A stretch of DNA of 64,000 nucleotides from Arcobacter sp. FWKO B (GCF_014844135.1 NZ_CP041403.1:496001-560000); one strand, 5' to 3'; counted from the first letter of the stretch, positions 34,733 through 43,067 are shown. Numbers and translations are program-made. Notes: generated from the sequence alone by a model not told the origin.

Positions 34733-36538
34733 TTAATTGGAATTATATTTTCTATATAGATTTTGCTTAAGAGCTATAATCTCAACTCTTGGCATACTTG
34801 CTTTTGCCTCAGGAGGTAATTTTTCTAATGCAGTACTTGCTTCTTCAAATGTATCAAAAATACCATACATGATTTTGTATATAGTCTTATCGGCTCCAAA
34901 TGCAAAACCAAAAGCATCATTTTGCAAACCATTTCTTAATAAAAAGCTATTAACCTCATCAATAGAACCAGAATTTGCAAGATTTATTGTATATTTTGTA
35001 GTAGGTGCACCTAAAAATCTATCTTTAAAAGAATCTATATTTTCTTGAATAACTTCTGTTGTAGTAGTATTTATGTCATTAACCGATGATTCATCTAAAT
35101 ACTCATATGAAACCTCATTTTCAACTAAAGGCAACACTTCAATTTCCAAACTTACATTTGCTTTTGATTTTTCCAAAACACTATAGTTTTGTTCTAAATA
35201 TTTACTCACATCTTTAAATAAATTCTCAATATTATTTGATTCATTGTTCCAGATTTTATCTCTTTTATCTATTAAAATCTCATCAGACAATACCCCAATA
35301 GCCTCAAGAACTCTATAATGTGCATACAATAAATCATATGTTGCTACAATAGTATTTCTCTTAGTAGAAATATAATCACTATGAGCATCTAGTACACTTG
35401 TCAAATCTTTTGTTCCCAAATCAAACTCATCAATTGTTGCATCCAAAACAAGTTGTCTAGTCTTAAGAAAATCACTTAATCTTCTAAGTTTTTCTTGATT
35501 AATTGTGTAGCTATTCCAAGCAAGTGCAAGTCTATTTGATATCTGTTGAGAACTTTTATCGATATAAATTCTTTTTTCACTTATATATTCAAGTGATTTT
35601 TTCTTTTTAGCAATATCTTTTCCACCATTATATAAGTTGTATGCTAATTCTATACCCATTTTATATTCATTGGAAACTATAGAGTTATCTTCTTTATACA
35701 TAGAATCATTTAGTTTATATTGACCAACCAAATTAACATTTGGCTGAAATGCTTTCAAATCCCTTTTGTATTCACTTATAGCTACATCAACATTTGTTAA
35801 AGCAACTAGCATTGATGGATGATACAAAAGGGCATAATCCAAAGCCTCTTCTTCACTATTTGGAACACTGTATGAAAATGAAGGCTTAACAAGCTCATTT
35901 ACATCAAATTTTGTCTGAATATGATTTCTTAATGTGGCTATAGCATCATTATAATTTAACTTATCTATAGCTAAATTTACACTACTTTCTTCAAGGCTAG
36001 CCTTTGAACTTTCAAATTCTAACTTGGTACCAAAACCTCTTTGTACTTTTCTAGTAATTTTATTATAAATATCTTCACTGATTTGATAAGACTCGCTTGA
36101 AGCACTTAGTAAATCTTTTGTTTTTAAAACATTTATATAACTCTCAGTATATCTCAACGCTAATAAATTTTGAGCCTCTTTAAGATAATATTCAGCACTT
36201 AAATATCTACTATTTTGCAGTTTTGCTTCATAACTAGCCTCTAATCCATCATAAATAGGTTGTCTAATATTTAATGAATATTCATCTGAGTTTGTATGTT
36301 CTCCACTTTTAGGAGTACGAGAATTTGAAGTTTTTTTTGATGTTTCTAAAGTACCTCTAAAATCAACACTTGGATATTTTAAACCTTTTGCAATATCAAT
36401 ATCATACTTAATTTTTTTAAGTTCATTAAGTCTTACTTGTACTTCTGGATCTTTTTGTAAAGTTCTTTCAAAGCCCTCCTTGAGTGTAAAACCAAAAAGA
36501 GAAGAAATAAATAACATAATAATTAAAAATATTTTCAT
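34733..36538 (-). CDS. TolC/LapE-type outer membrane channel with C-terminal SPOR domain
   Basis: This is a 601-residue protein starting MKIFLIIMLFISSLFG, a signal peptide. I chose this ATG over a farther upstream in-frame ATG (36706) because it gives a clean signal sequence and has a purine-rich ggggat upstream. Residues ~20-430 follow the TolC pattern with duplicated helical coiled coils (LNIRQPIYDGLEASYEAKLQ, LAYNLYNGGKDIAKKKKSLE, TKDLTSVLDAHSDYISTKRN). The last ~85 residues form a SPOR-like domain (KYTINLANSGSIDEVNSFL, YKIMYGIFDTFEEASTALEKL). SPOR domains bind denuded peptidoglycan, so the channel may be placed at sites of wall remodelling. It is first in the operon. Confidence 0.85.
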   Translation of the reverse strand: MKIFLIIMLFISSLFGFTLKEGFERTLQKDPEVQVRLNELKKIKYDIDIAKGLKYPSVDFRGTLETSKKTSNSRTPKSGEHTNSDEYSLNIRQPIYDGLEASYEAKLQNSRYLSAEYYLKEAQNLLALRYTESYINVLKTKDLLSASSESYQISEDIYNKITRKVQRGFGTKLEFESSKASLEESSVNLAIDKLNYNDAIATLRNHIQTKFDVNELVKPSFSYSVPNSEEEALDYALLYHPSMLVALTNVDVAISEYKRDLKAFQPNVNLVGQYKLNDSMYKEDNSIVSNEYKMGIELAYNLYNGGKDIAKKKKSLEYISEKRIYIDKSSQQISNRLALAWNSYTINQEKLRRLSDFLKTRQLVLDATIDEFDLGTKDLTSVLDAHSDYISTKRNTIVATYDLLYAHYRVLEAIGVLSDEILIDKRDKIWNNESNNIENLFKDVSKYLEQNYSVLEKSKANVSLEIEVLPLVENEVSYEYLDESSVNDINTTTTEVIQENIDSFKDRFLGAPTTKYTINLANSGSIDEVNSFLLRNGLQNDAFGFAFGADKTIYKIMYGIFDTFEEASTALEKLPPEAKASMPRVEIIALKQNLYRKYNSN

Positions 36539-36570
36539 TAACAAATCCCCAAATATACAAAATTTCAAAT

Positions 36571-36601
36571 ATTTTAACACATTTTCAACACATTTTAACA
36601 T
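36571..36601. repeat. three tandem 10-11-base repeats in divergent promoter
   Basis: ATTTTAACAC, ATTTTCAACAC and ATTTTAACAT follow one another directly between the divergent TolC-type and PAS-HlyD genes. Spacing of one helical turn suggests co-operative binding by a regulator, perhaps the LuxR-type protein encoded at 38411. This is inference from spacing only. Confidence 0.4.
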
Positions 36602-36608
36602 AAGATAG

Positions 36609-36616
36609 TATAAAAT
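36609..36616 (+). promoter_or_regulatory. candidate -10 element for PAS-HlyD gene
   Basis: TATAAAAT lies about 47 bases before the GTG start and directly after the tandem repeats, so a bound regulator would overlap the -35 region. Confidence 0.35.
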
Positions 36617-36662
36617 AACCTTGCATATAATAAAAAAATGAATGTTTTTAAAGGAAATTAGT

Positions 36663-38402
36663 GTGACTAAAACTTCAAGCAATGTTATAGATGACAAATT
36701 AACCAAAAGCTTTAGATTTCAAAACAGAGAATTGCTTGATAATTATGTTATTTTGGCAATAACTGATATTGATGGTATCATAAAACATGTAAGTACCAAT
36801 TTATGTCAAGTATTTGGATATAAGAATTCTGAGCTATTGGACAAGCCGTACTCATTTTTAATATCAAAAGATTCAATCAAAACATTTGAAATACAATTTA
36901 ATGATGCAAAAGTAAACAAAAGTATATGGAAAGGTGAGATGAAACACTCATCTAATAGTCAAAATGTAATTTGGACAGATACTATTATTACGCCATTATT
37001 TGATGATGACCATCAATTAGTTGGTTTTATACTTGCTAGTAATGACATTACTCAAGAAAAAAAATTAAAAAAAATCAATGAAGAAAATCTTTTAACAAAA
37101 AAATATGACAAAGGTATTTTAGAATTTATGCCAAGCTTAAGTGCAGCAGTGCTACTTAAAAATGCCAGCAGTTTACACAAAGTATTATGGATGATATCTT
37201 TTACAGTTATAGTTTCATTAATATGGGCATATTTCTCAAAAGTTGATGATATTGTTAAAACAACTGGTAAAATTATAACAACTACAAATATACAAACAAT
37301 TTCAACTATTTACTCAGGTACATTAGAAGAAATCTTTGTAAGAGAAGGTGCTGTTGTTAAAAAAGGAGATATATTATTTCAAATGTCAGTTGATGATTTC
37401 AAATCAGAGTATGAAAAGAAATTTTTGGAACATTTAGCTGCAAAGGCTAGAAGCCATAGATTAGAAGCCGAAGCTGAAGAAAGAAATATTTTTGTTGATC
37501 CTGAAATAATACAGTTAAACAAAACAATTATGGATAATGAAGTTATGCTTTTTGAAAGCAATAAACGAAAACTTGTTACAACTATCAAAATTTTACAAGA
37601 AAAACTAATACAAAAAGAAAACGAATTAAAAGAAAATGAAAACAAACTCATTATTTTGAAAAACAATCATTTACTGTTATCAAAGGAAATTGATATAAAA
37701 AAATCACTTGTAAAAGATAGAATTATCTCAGAAGTAGATTTTTTACAATTACAAAGACGATATAATGATACAGACCTTGAACTAAAAAAAACTCAAGCAG
37801 CAATTCCTAGTATCAAATCTTCTATTCAAGAGTTATACAAAAATATAGAAGAAGCAAAAGAAAAGTATAGAAATGATGCAAAGGTTGAGATAGTAAAAGT
37901 ATATTCAGAAATTCAAAAACTAAATGAGGATTTAAATCTATTAAAAGATAAAATAGAAAAATCAGCCATAAAATCACCTTCAGATGGTGTAGTCAATTTA
38001 ATTACAGTAAAAACAAAAGGTGAAGCAATATCTCCTGGACGAGTCTTAATGGAGATTATCCCAGAAACTGAATTTGTACTAGCTGAAGTAAAAGTTTCTC
38101 CAGCTGAAATTGGATTTTTATATATAGGACAAAGTGTTAGGGTAAAACTTCATGCTTATGACTTTAGTTTATATGGTGGATTAATGGGTGAAATAAATTA
38201 TATATCAGCTGATACAATTATGGATGAGAATACAAAAGCAGAGCACTACATAATACACATTAAATCAATGCAAAAATATGTTGGTGATAATGAAAATTTA
38301 ATAATACGACCTGGTATGACAGCAGATGCTGATATAATTACAGGTAAAAAAACTATATTAGATTATATTTTGCGACCTGTTTTAAAAACACTTCAAATCT
38401 AA
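36663..38402 (+). CDS. PAS domain fused to HlyD-type secretion adaptor
   Basis: This is a 579-residue fusion. Residues ~25-132 form a PAS fold with PAC end (ILAITDIDGIIKHVS, FGYKNSELLDKPYSFL, LVGFILASNDITQEKK). A membrane helix follows (~175-192, LWMISFTVIVSLIWAYF), then a membrane-fusion protein: lipoyl-like half motif (YSGTLEEIFVREGAVVKKGD), a long coiled coil, and the HlyD closing motif (IKSPSDGVVNLITVKTKGE, ILEIIPE-like LMEIIPETEFVLAEVKVSP). The PAS domain would lie in the cytoplasm and the adaptor in the periplasm. I prefer the GTG with aaagga seven bases upstream over the ATG at 36642, which has no ribosome binding site. Confidence 0.87.
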   Translation: MTKTSSNVIDDKLTKSFRFQNRELLDNYVILAITDIDGIIKHVSTNLCQVFGYKNSELLDKPYSFLISKDSIKTFEIQFNDAKVNKSIWKGEMKHSSNSQNVIWTDTIITPLFDDDHQLVGFILASNDITQEKKLKKINEENLLTKKYDKGILEFMPSLSAAVLLKNASSLHKVLWMISFTVIVSLIWAYFSKVDDIVKTTGKIITTTNIQTISTIYSGTLEEIFVREGAVVKKGDILFQMSVDDFKSEYEKKFLEHLAAKARSHRLEAEAEERNIFVDPEIIQLNKTIMDNEVMLFESNKRKLVTTIKILQEKLIQKENELKENENKLIILKNNHLLLSKEIDIKKSLVKDRIISEVDFLQLQRRYNDTDLELKKTQAAIPSIKSSIQELYKNIEEAKEKYRNDAKVEIVKVYSEIQKLNEDLNLLKDKIEKSAIKSPSDGVVNLITVKTKGEAISPGRVLMEIIPETEFVLAEVKVSPAEIGFLYIGQSVRVKLHAYDFSLYGGLMGEINYISADTIMDENTKAEHYIIHIKSMQKYVGDNENLIIRPGMTADADIITGKKTILDYILRPVLKTLQI

Positions 38403-38410
38403 GGGCTAAT

Positions 38411-39019
38411 ATGAAAGTAATAGTATATTCAAAATCAAACTTCGTTTCAAATGAGTTGAAACAAAATAGTTTATTTACTAATAGTTTATTAGAACTTGAC
38501 AACTTGAATGATATGTTAAAAATTATAAAAGAAGTTAAAGAAGATACAGTTATTGTATTGCATCATATAGATGATTTTCCAGCAGATACAACTACTATTA
38601 CAAATGTTGCAAAAAACAACCCACAATTATTTTTAATTGCATTATCAAATATACCTGAAAATATACAAGGATGTAGATTATTACAAATGGGATATAAAAG
38701 TTATTTACATTCATTTTCAAATATAGATATACTAAAAAGTGCTATAGATTCAGTAGCAAGTGGAAATATATATGTTTACCCTAAACTAATGGAATTTTTA
38801 GTTTCACAAGTACCTAGCTCTAAATTAAATGAAAAAAAACTTGACTCCCTTACGAAAAAAGAATTAGAAGTATTAGAATTAGTTGCAAAAGGTTATAGCA
38901 ACTCAAAAATTGCAACTAGTCTTGATATAGCTGAAATTACAGTAAAAAAACATATAAGCTCAATGTTTGAAAAGCTATGTGTAAGCGATAGGCTATCACT
39001 AGCGTTAATATTAAAATAA
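38411..39019 (+). CDS. LuxR-type regulator with pseudo-receiver domain
   Basis: This is a 202-residue protein. The C-terminus is a LuxR/FixJ helix-turn-helix (LTKKELEVLELVAKGYSN, IATSLDIAEITVKKHISSMFEKL). The N-terminal ~120 residues look like a response-regulator receiver, but the strand that should carry the phospho-acceptor Asp reads VIVLHHIDDFP and no switch Lys motif is clear. This resembles CsgD-type regulators of biofilm genes, whose receivers are also atypical. It lies eight bases after the PAS-HlyD gene and presumably controls the flanking secretion operon. That target is inferred. Confidence 0.75.
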   Translation: MKVIVYSKSNFVSNELKQNSLFTNSLLELDNLNDMLKIIKEVKEDTVIVLHHIDDFPADTTTITNVAKNNPQLFLIALSNIPENIQGCRLLQMGYKSYLHSFSNIDILKSAIDSVASGNIYVYPKLMEFLVSQVPSSKLNEKKLDSLTKKELEVLELVAKGYSNSKIATSLDIAEITVKKHISSMFEKLCVSDRLSLALILK

Positions 39020-39029
39020 ATTAAGAGGC

Positions 39030-40127
39030 TTAAAACCTCTTAATCAAATCCTCAAATATTCTAGCCAAAGATTCAACTTGTGAGATATTTGTTCGTTCAT
39101 TTACAGAGTGAATAGTATCATTTATTACACCAAACTCAACCGTATCTATACCAAACTCACCAAAAAACCTTGCATCACTAGTCCCACCTGCTGTACTTAG
39201 CTTTGTATCAATTTTTGTGATATTTTTGATTGATGTTTGCAAAGATTTCACTATCAAAGACTCTTTATTTGTAACAAAAGGTTTTGCACTTTGAGATAGT
39301 TTGAGGCTAAAATCAAGCCCTTTAAACTTCTCATTGATAAAGCTTTCTATTGTATGAATATCTGTTTTTGTAGAATTTCGCACATTAAACATCATCTTAA
39401 GCTCTGATGGTGTAACATTTGTCACCTCCATACCTGCTCTTATATCTGTAACCACAAGCTTACTAGGTGCAAAATATTCATCACCACTATCTAGGTCAAT
39501 TCCTGCAATTTGAGGTAAAATTGGAGCTATAAGCTCAACTGGATTTATACATTTGTTTGGATAAGCGGCATGTCCTTGTACCCCTTTTAGAACAACCACA
39601 CCATTAATAGAGCCTCTTCTTCCTACCTTGATAGCATCACCAAAAACCTCTTCACAAGTAGGCTCTGCAACTATTGCAAAATCTGGCAAGAAATTTATCT
39701 CTTTTAGATGTTTTAACATCTCAATAGTTCCATATTTCGCATCACCCTCTTCATCACTTGTCAGCAAAATAGAGATAATTCCATCAAACTTTTTTGTATT
39801 TTTTACAGCATGACAAAAAGCCGCCACACCACTTTTCATATCTTGCGTCCCTCTAGCTATGATAATATCATCTTTTATGATAGGTTCATATGGATCACCC
39901 TCCCAACCATTTCCAGCAGGAACCACATCTACATGCCCAGCAAAACATAAATGTCTATCGCTTGTACCAAATTTTTTGAAATAAAGTCTATTTTTCACAC
40001 CCTCCATATCAAGCTTGATACATTCAAACCCATCCAAATAAGAGTCCAAAAAATCATAAGTACCCGCATCATCAGGGGTAACTGATTTGAATTTTAGTAA
40101 TTTTATAAATAGTTCTAATAGTGTCAT
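39030..40127 (-). CDS. dapE: succinyl-diaminopimelate desuccinylase
   Basis: This is a 365-residue M20 zinc peptidase-like enzyme that cleaves N-succinyl-LL-diaminopimelate in lysine and peptidoglycan precursor synthesis. Metal ligands and motifs: FAGHVDVVPAGNGWEGDP, RGTQDMKSGVAAF, LTSDEEGDAKYGT, VAEPTCEEV and the C-terminal His in DTIHSVNERT. The dimerisation lid starts after GRRGSINGVVVLKG. The start is the ATG at 40127 with ggag six bases upstream, not the upstream in-frame one at 40154. Confidence 0.94.
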   Translation of the reverse strand: MTLLELFIKLLKFKSVTPDDAGTYDFLDSYLDGFECIKLDMEGVKNRLYFKKFGTSDRHLCFAGHVDVVPAGNGWEGDPYEPIIKDDIIIARGTQDMKSGVAAFCHAVKNTKKFDGIISILLTSDEEGDAKYGTIEMLKHLKEINFLPDFAIVAEPTCEEVFGDAIKVGRRGSINGVVVLKGVQGHAAYPNKCINPVELIAPILPQIAGIDLDSGDEYFAPSKLVVTDIRAGMEVTNVTPSELKMMFNVRNSTKTDIHTIESFINEKFKGLDFSLKLSQSAKPFVTNKESLIVKSLQTSIKNITKIDTKLSTAGGTSDARFFGEFGIDTVEFGVINDTIHSVNERTNISQVESLARIFEDLIKRF

Positions 40128-40273
40128 TTTATCTCCGTGAATATAATAAATCATTAGTCATTAAGTATGAAGTGGTAATTTTATCCACTTTATCTGTAGA
40201 TTTTAATTAAATATGATATATTTACACGATAAGTTAAATAATATTTTAAAAGAATATTTAGGATAGTTTGTGA

Positions 40274-40279
40274 TACAAT
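40274..40279 (+). promoter_or_regulatory. candidate -10 element for the toxin-antitoxin pair
   Basis: TACAAT preceded by TG (tgatacaata) lies 30 bases before the antitoxin start. Confidence 0.35.
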
Positions 40280-40308
40280 AACACCATATAAACATAAGGA
40301 GAAGCGTT

Positions 40309-40548
40309 ATGTATTCTATTAAATTAGATGTTAACGATAATATGTATGACAAATTTATGCTATTGGTTAGTAACATTTCTACCAAAGATATCAAAATTAA
40401 AGAGATACAAAAAACAGATAACCCAAAGGTTAAAAATCCAAAAGATTTATCATCACTAGGCGGTATTTTAAATAAATATGCTGATGTATCAAAGATAGAT
40501 TTGGAAGCAAAGGCATGGGAACTTCACATTGCGGATAAGTATAAATGA
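40309..40548 (+). CDS. putative antitoxin of PIN-domain toxin
   Basis: This is a 79-residue basic/acidic protein (MYSIKLDVNDNMYDKFMLL) with the beta-strand start of a Phd/AbrB-type or ribbon-helix-helix antitoxin and a C-terminal Lys/Asp-rich region ending LGGILNKYADVSKI, a motif common in antitoxins paired with PIN toxins. It has a strong ribosome binding site (aaggag) and overlaps the toxin by four bases (ATGA). Its identity rests mainly on this arrangement. Confidence 0.7.
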   Translation: MYSIKLDVNDNMYDKFMLLVSNISTKDIKIKEIQKTDNPKVKNPKDLSSLGGILNKYADVSKIDLEAKAWELHIADKYK

Positions 40549-40916
40549 TACTTTTAGATGCAAATTATATACTTAGGTTTCTTTTAAAAGATAATATTGA
40601 AATGTATGAAATTGTAAAAGATACTATTGTTTCTAATGATTGTTCTGTATTAAATGAAGTTTTTGCCGAGGTAATTTTTGTATTACTAAAAGTTTATAAA
40701 ATAAAAAAGGATGATATTTCAAGTTCTTTACAACAGTTTTTAGGATTTGATAATATTATCATGAGTGATAAACAAGTCATATTACAATCATTAGAAATAT
40801 TTGTGAACAAAAATCTTGATTTTATTGACTGTGTACTTTGTGCTAAGTCTAAAGAATATAAAATAAAGACCTTCGATAAACAACTCCAAAAATGTATTAA
40901 CTCCAAAAACAACTGA
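40545..40916 (+). CDS. PIN-domain ribonuclease toxin (VapC-like)
   Basis: This is a 123-residue PIN domain. Acidic residues expected at the metal site are Asp in LLDANYILRFLLKD, Glu in LNEVFAEVIFVL, Asp in LDFIDCVLCAKS and Asp in IKTFDKQLQK. VapC-type toxins cut tRNA or rRNA and are held inactive by the co-encoded antitoxin. The RFLLKD pattern matches the Campylobacterota and cyanobacterial MNT/PIN group. The target is unknown. Confidence 0.85.
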   Translation: MILLDANYILRFLLKDNIEMYEIVKDTIVSNDCSVLNEVFAEVIFVLLKVYKIKKDDISSSLQQFLGFDNIIMSDKQVILQSLEIFVNKNLDFIDCVLCAKSKEYKIKTFDKQLQKCINSKNN

Positions 40917-40939
40917 GACAAATAACTCAACATATTGAT

Positions 40940-41716
40940 TTATTTACCTAATAAAATCTTCTCCTGTCCTATCCTATACAATGCAAAATCATATTTTATA
41001 GGGTCGTTTTCATCAAACTCTCTTAGCTTGTCTGTTATCAGAAGTGCTGATTTGAGGTCATATGTATCTCTTGTAAGTAGTCCTAGATTTTTGGATACTG
41101 CAAATGTATGCGTATCAAGAGGCAAAATCAAATCTTTTTTGTCCACTTTTGTCCAAAGCCCCATATCAAGGCAATCATTTCTTACCATCCATCTTAGAAA
41201 CATATTCCATCTTTTGTATGGGGCATTGCCTATTTCTTTAATAACGCCTTTTTTATCCCTTTTGAACGGATTGCTTACTAAAAAAGTATATCCATGAGAT
41301 GCTAGTCCATCACTTTGCTCATATATTTTTTGGATAATGTGGTCTATACCTTCTAGGACATTATTATCGTGTCTATATCCTTCATAAAAAATATTTTCAA
41401 GCGAATCGATACCTTTAAGTCGCTTAATAGCTATAAAAAATGTTTGTATATCTTGGCTATTTTGAAAACGATAATAAAACCCCTCAAACTCTTTTTTTAT
41501 AGTATCTTCACTCCTATCAAGTAAGGAAAAATCCAAACTTGATAAAAATTCAACAATTTTTGAAGCCTTGCCATAGGCAAAACAAGCACAGATCAAAGAT
41601 ATAAACTCATCATTATATTTCTTTGCTACTATCAATGGATCTGGCTTATCAAGGCTTAATTCAAACTCACAATTTCTTGTATTTGATTCAATTTCAAGTA
41701 ATTCTTTTATATTCAT
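40940..41716 (-). CDS. TIGR02757 (DUF2400) family protein
   Basis: This 258-residue protein carries the diagnostic texts DPLIVAKKYNDEFISLICACFAYG (in pieces), PYKRWNMFLRWMVR and DTHTFAVSKNLGLL of TIGR02757. The pattern near the C-terminus (WMVRxDxxDxGxW) recalls HhH-GPD-type DNA glycosylase folds, but no catalytic function is established. The ATG at 41716 is preferred to the far upstream 41866 because the extra 50 residues are low complexity and overlap the divergent nitroreductase gene. Confidence 0.85.
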   Translation of the reverse strand: MNIKELLEIESNTRNCEFELSLDKPDPLIVAKKYNDEFISLICACFAYGKASKIVEFLSSLDFSLLDRSEDTIKKEFEGFYYRFQNSQDIQTFFIAIKRLKGIDSLENIFYEGYRHDNNVLEGIDHIIQKIYEQSDGLASHGYTFLVSNPFKRDKKGVIKEIGNAPYKRWNMFLRWMVRNDCLDMGLWTKVDKKDLILPLDTHTFAVSKNLGLLTRDTYDLKSALLITDKLREFDENDPIKYDFALYRIGQEKILLGK

Positions 41717-41754
41717 TTTGGTATTATATCTTATTAAAATTATGGAGTTGTTTA

Positions 41755-42321
41755 ATGACATTTGATGATTTAAAAGATTTGATGCAAAAAAATAGATGTT
41801 ATAGGGTATTTGATGCTTCATATGAAATACCACAAAGTGATTTGGTAGATTTGATAGAAATAGCAAGAATTAGTTCAAGTGCACGAAATACTCAACCATT
41901 AAGATATAAAATAGTAGATAAAAATCCTTTAAAAACAGAAATTTTCAAACCTCTTAGATGGGCAGCAAACTTATCTTGGGATGGACCTAGCTTAGAAGAA
42001 ATGCCAACAGCCTTTATTATAGTTTGTAAAGATGTGAATCTTGGTGAATTTGCTATGGTTGATGCTGGAATTGCTATGGCAAATATTATGCTTGCTATCA
42101 AAGCTAAAGGGCTTGATGGATGTATGCTTGCTTCTATTGATAAACAAAAATATAAAGAACTGTTAAATTTAGATGACACTATAGAACCAATGTTTGCAAT
42201 AGCATTAGGCAAAGCTAAACAAAATGTTATTTTAAAAGATGATATTCAAACAACATACTATAAAGATGAACTAGGCAATCATATAGTGCCGAAACTACCA
42301 CTAAAAAAGGTTTTACTATGA
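41755..42321 (+). CDS. nitroreductase family flavoprotein
   Basis: This is a 188-residue FMN-binding nitroreductase-like protein. It starts MTFDDLKDLMQKNRCYRVFD, with ARISSSARNTQPLRYKIV and a C-terminal IALGKAKQN segment. The Arg and Ser-Ala-Arg-Asn residues match the FMN phosphate contacts. The AMVDAGIAMANIMLAIKAKG block is the usual dimer helix. Substrate is unknown; such enzymes reduce nitro compounds, quinones or flavins with NAD(P)H. It starts 38 bases from the divergent TIGR02757 gene and overlaps the next gene by four bases. Confidence 0.87.
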   Translation: MTFDDLKDLMQKNRCYRVFDASYEIPQSDLVDLIEIARISSSARNTQPLRYKIVDKNPLKTEIFKPLRWAANLSWDGPSLEEMPTAFIIVCKDVNLGEFAMVDAGIAMANIMLAIKAKGLDGCMLASIDKQKYKELLNLDDTIEPMFAIALGKAKQNVILKDDIQTTYYKDELGNHIVPKLPLKKVLL

Positions 42322-43067
42322 GCGACAAAGAGATGAAACTAGCAATATTAATAGATGCAGACAATACATCACATAATGTTATTTCACCATTACTTGATGA
42401 GATATCAAAATATGGCACCCCAACCGTAAAAAGAATATATGGTGACTGGACTGAAAATCAACTAAGTGGTTGGAAACCTATTTTACTTCAAAAATCAATT
42501 ATTCCAATACAACAATTTGCATATACAAGCGGTAAAAATTCTACAGATATTGCGATGATAATAGATGCTATGGATTTATTATATACACATAATTATGATG
42601 GCTTTTGTTTGGTATCAAGTGATAGTGATTTTACTAGACTTGCTTCAAGGATAAGAGAATCTGGTATTAAAGTTTTTGGATTTGGAAGACAAAATACTCC
42701 TATTTCTTTTGTAAGTGCATGTGATAAATTTATATATATTGAAACTATAGAAAAACAAAGAAGTGTAAAAGATGATGATAAGCTATATGAAGAGTTATCT
42801 GAAGTTGATTTTTGTGCACCTATGGATAAAGAAAAACTTAAACTTGTATTTACAAAAATTGTAAATGACTTAAGCGATGAAGATGGCTGGGCAAGATTGG
42901 ATAGTGTTGGCACACAAATACACAAAATTATGCCTCAATTTGATGTAAGAAGCTACGAAATGGGAAAACTTAGTCAGCTTCTTACTTCACTTGAATTATT
43001 TGAATTCAAAAAAAGAAAAACAAAGCAACATAAGACAAAAGAGCTTTTTGTAAGGCTCATTGACTAG
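42318..43067 (+). CDS. NYN-domain nuclease with OST-HTH/LOTUS domain
   Basis: This 249-residue protein has an N-terminal NYN (PIN-like) ribonuclease domain with acidic residues in AILIDADNTSHN, NSTDIAMIIDAMDLLY and LVSSDSDFTRLASRIRE, and the GIKVFGFG strand. Residues ~165-245 form an OST-HTH (LOTUS) domain (ARLDSVGTQIHKIMPQF, LSQLLTSLELFEFKK). The pair is the bacterial counterpart of limkain/MARF1-type RNA regulators and is predicted to act on RNA. No target is visible in the context. Confidence 0.88.
   Translation: MSDKEMKLAILIDADNTSHNVISPLLDEISKYGTPTVKRIYGDWTENQLSGWKPILLQKSIIPIQQFAYTSGKNSTDIAMIIDAMDLLYTHNYDGFCLVSSDSDFTRLASRIRESGIKVFGFGRQNTPISFVSACDKFIYIETIEKQRSVKDDDKLYEELSEVDFCAPMDKEKLKLVFTKIVNDLSDEDGWARLDSVGTQIHKIMPQFDVRSYEMGKLSQLLTSLELFEFKKRKTKQHKTKELFVRLID

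Noticed and set aside
40203-40394. Small minus-strand ORF over the toxin-antitoxin promoter
   Set aside because: It overlaps the better supported antitoxin gene, which has a strong ribosome binding site.
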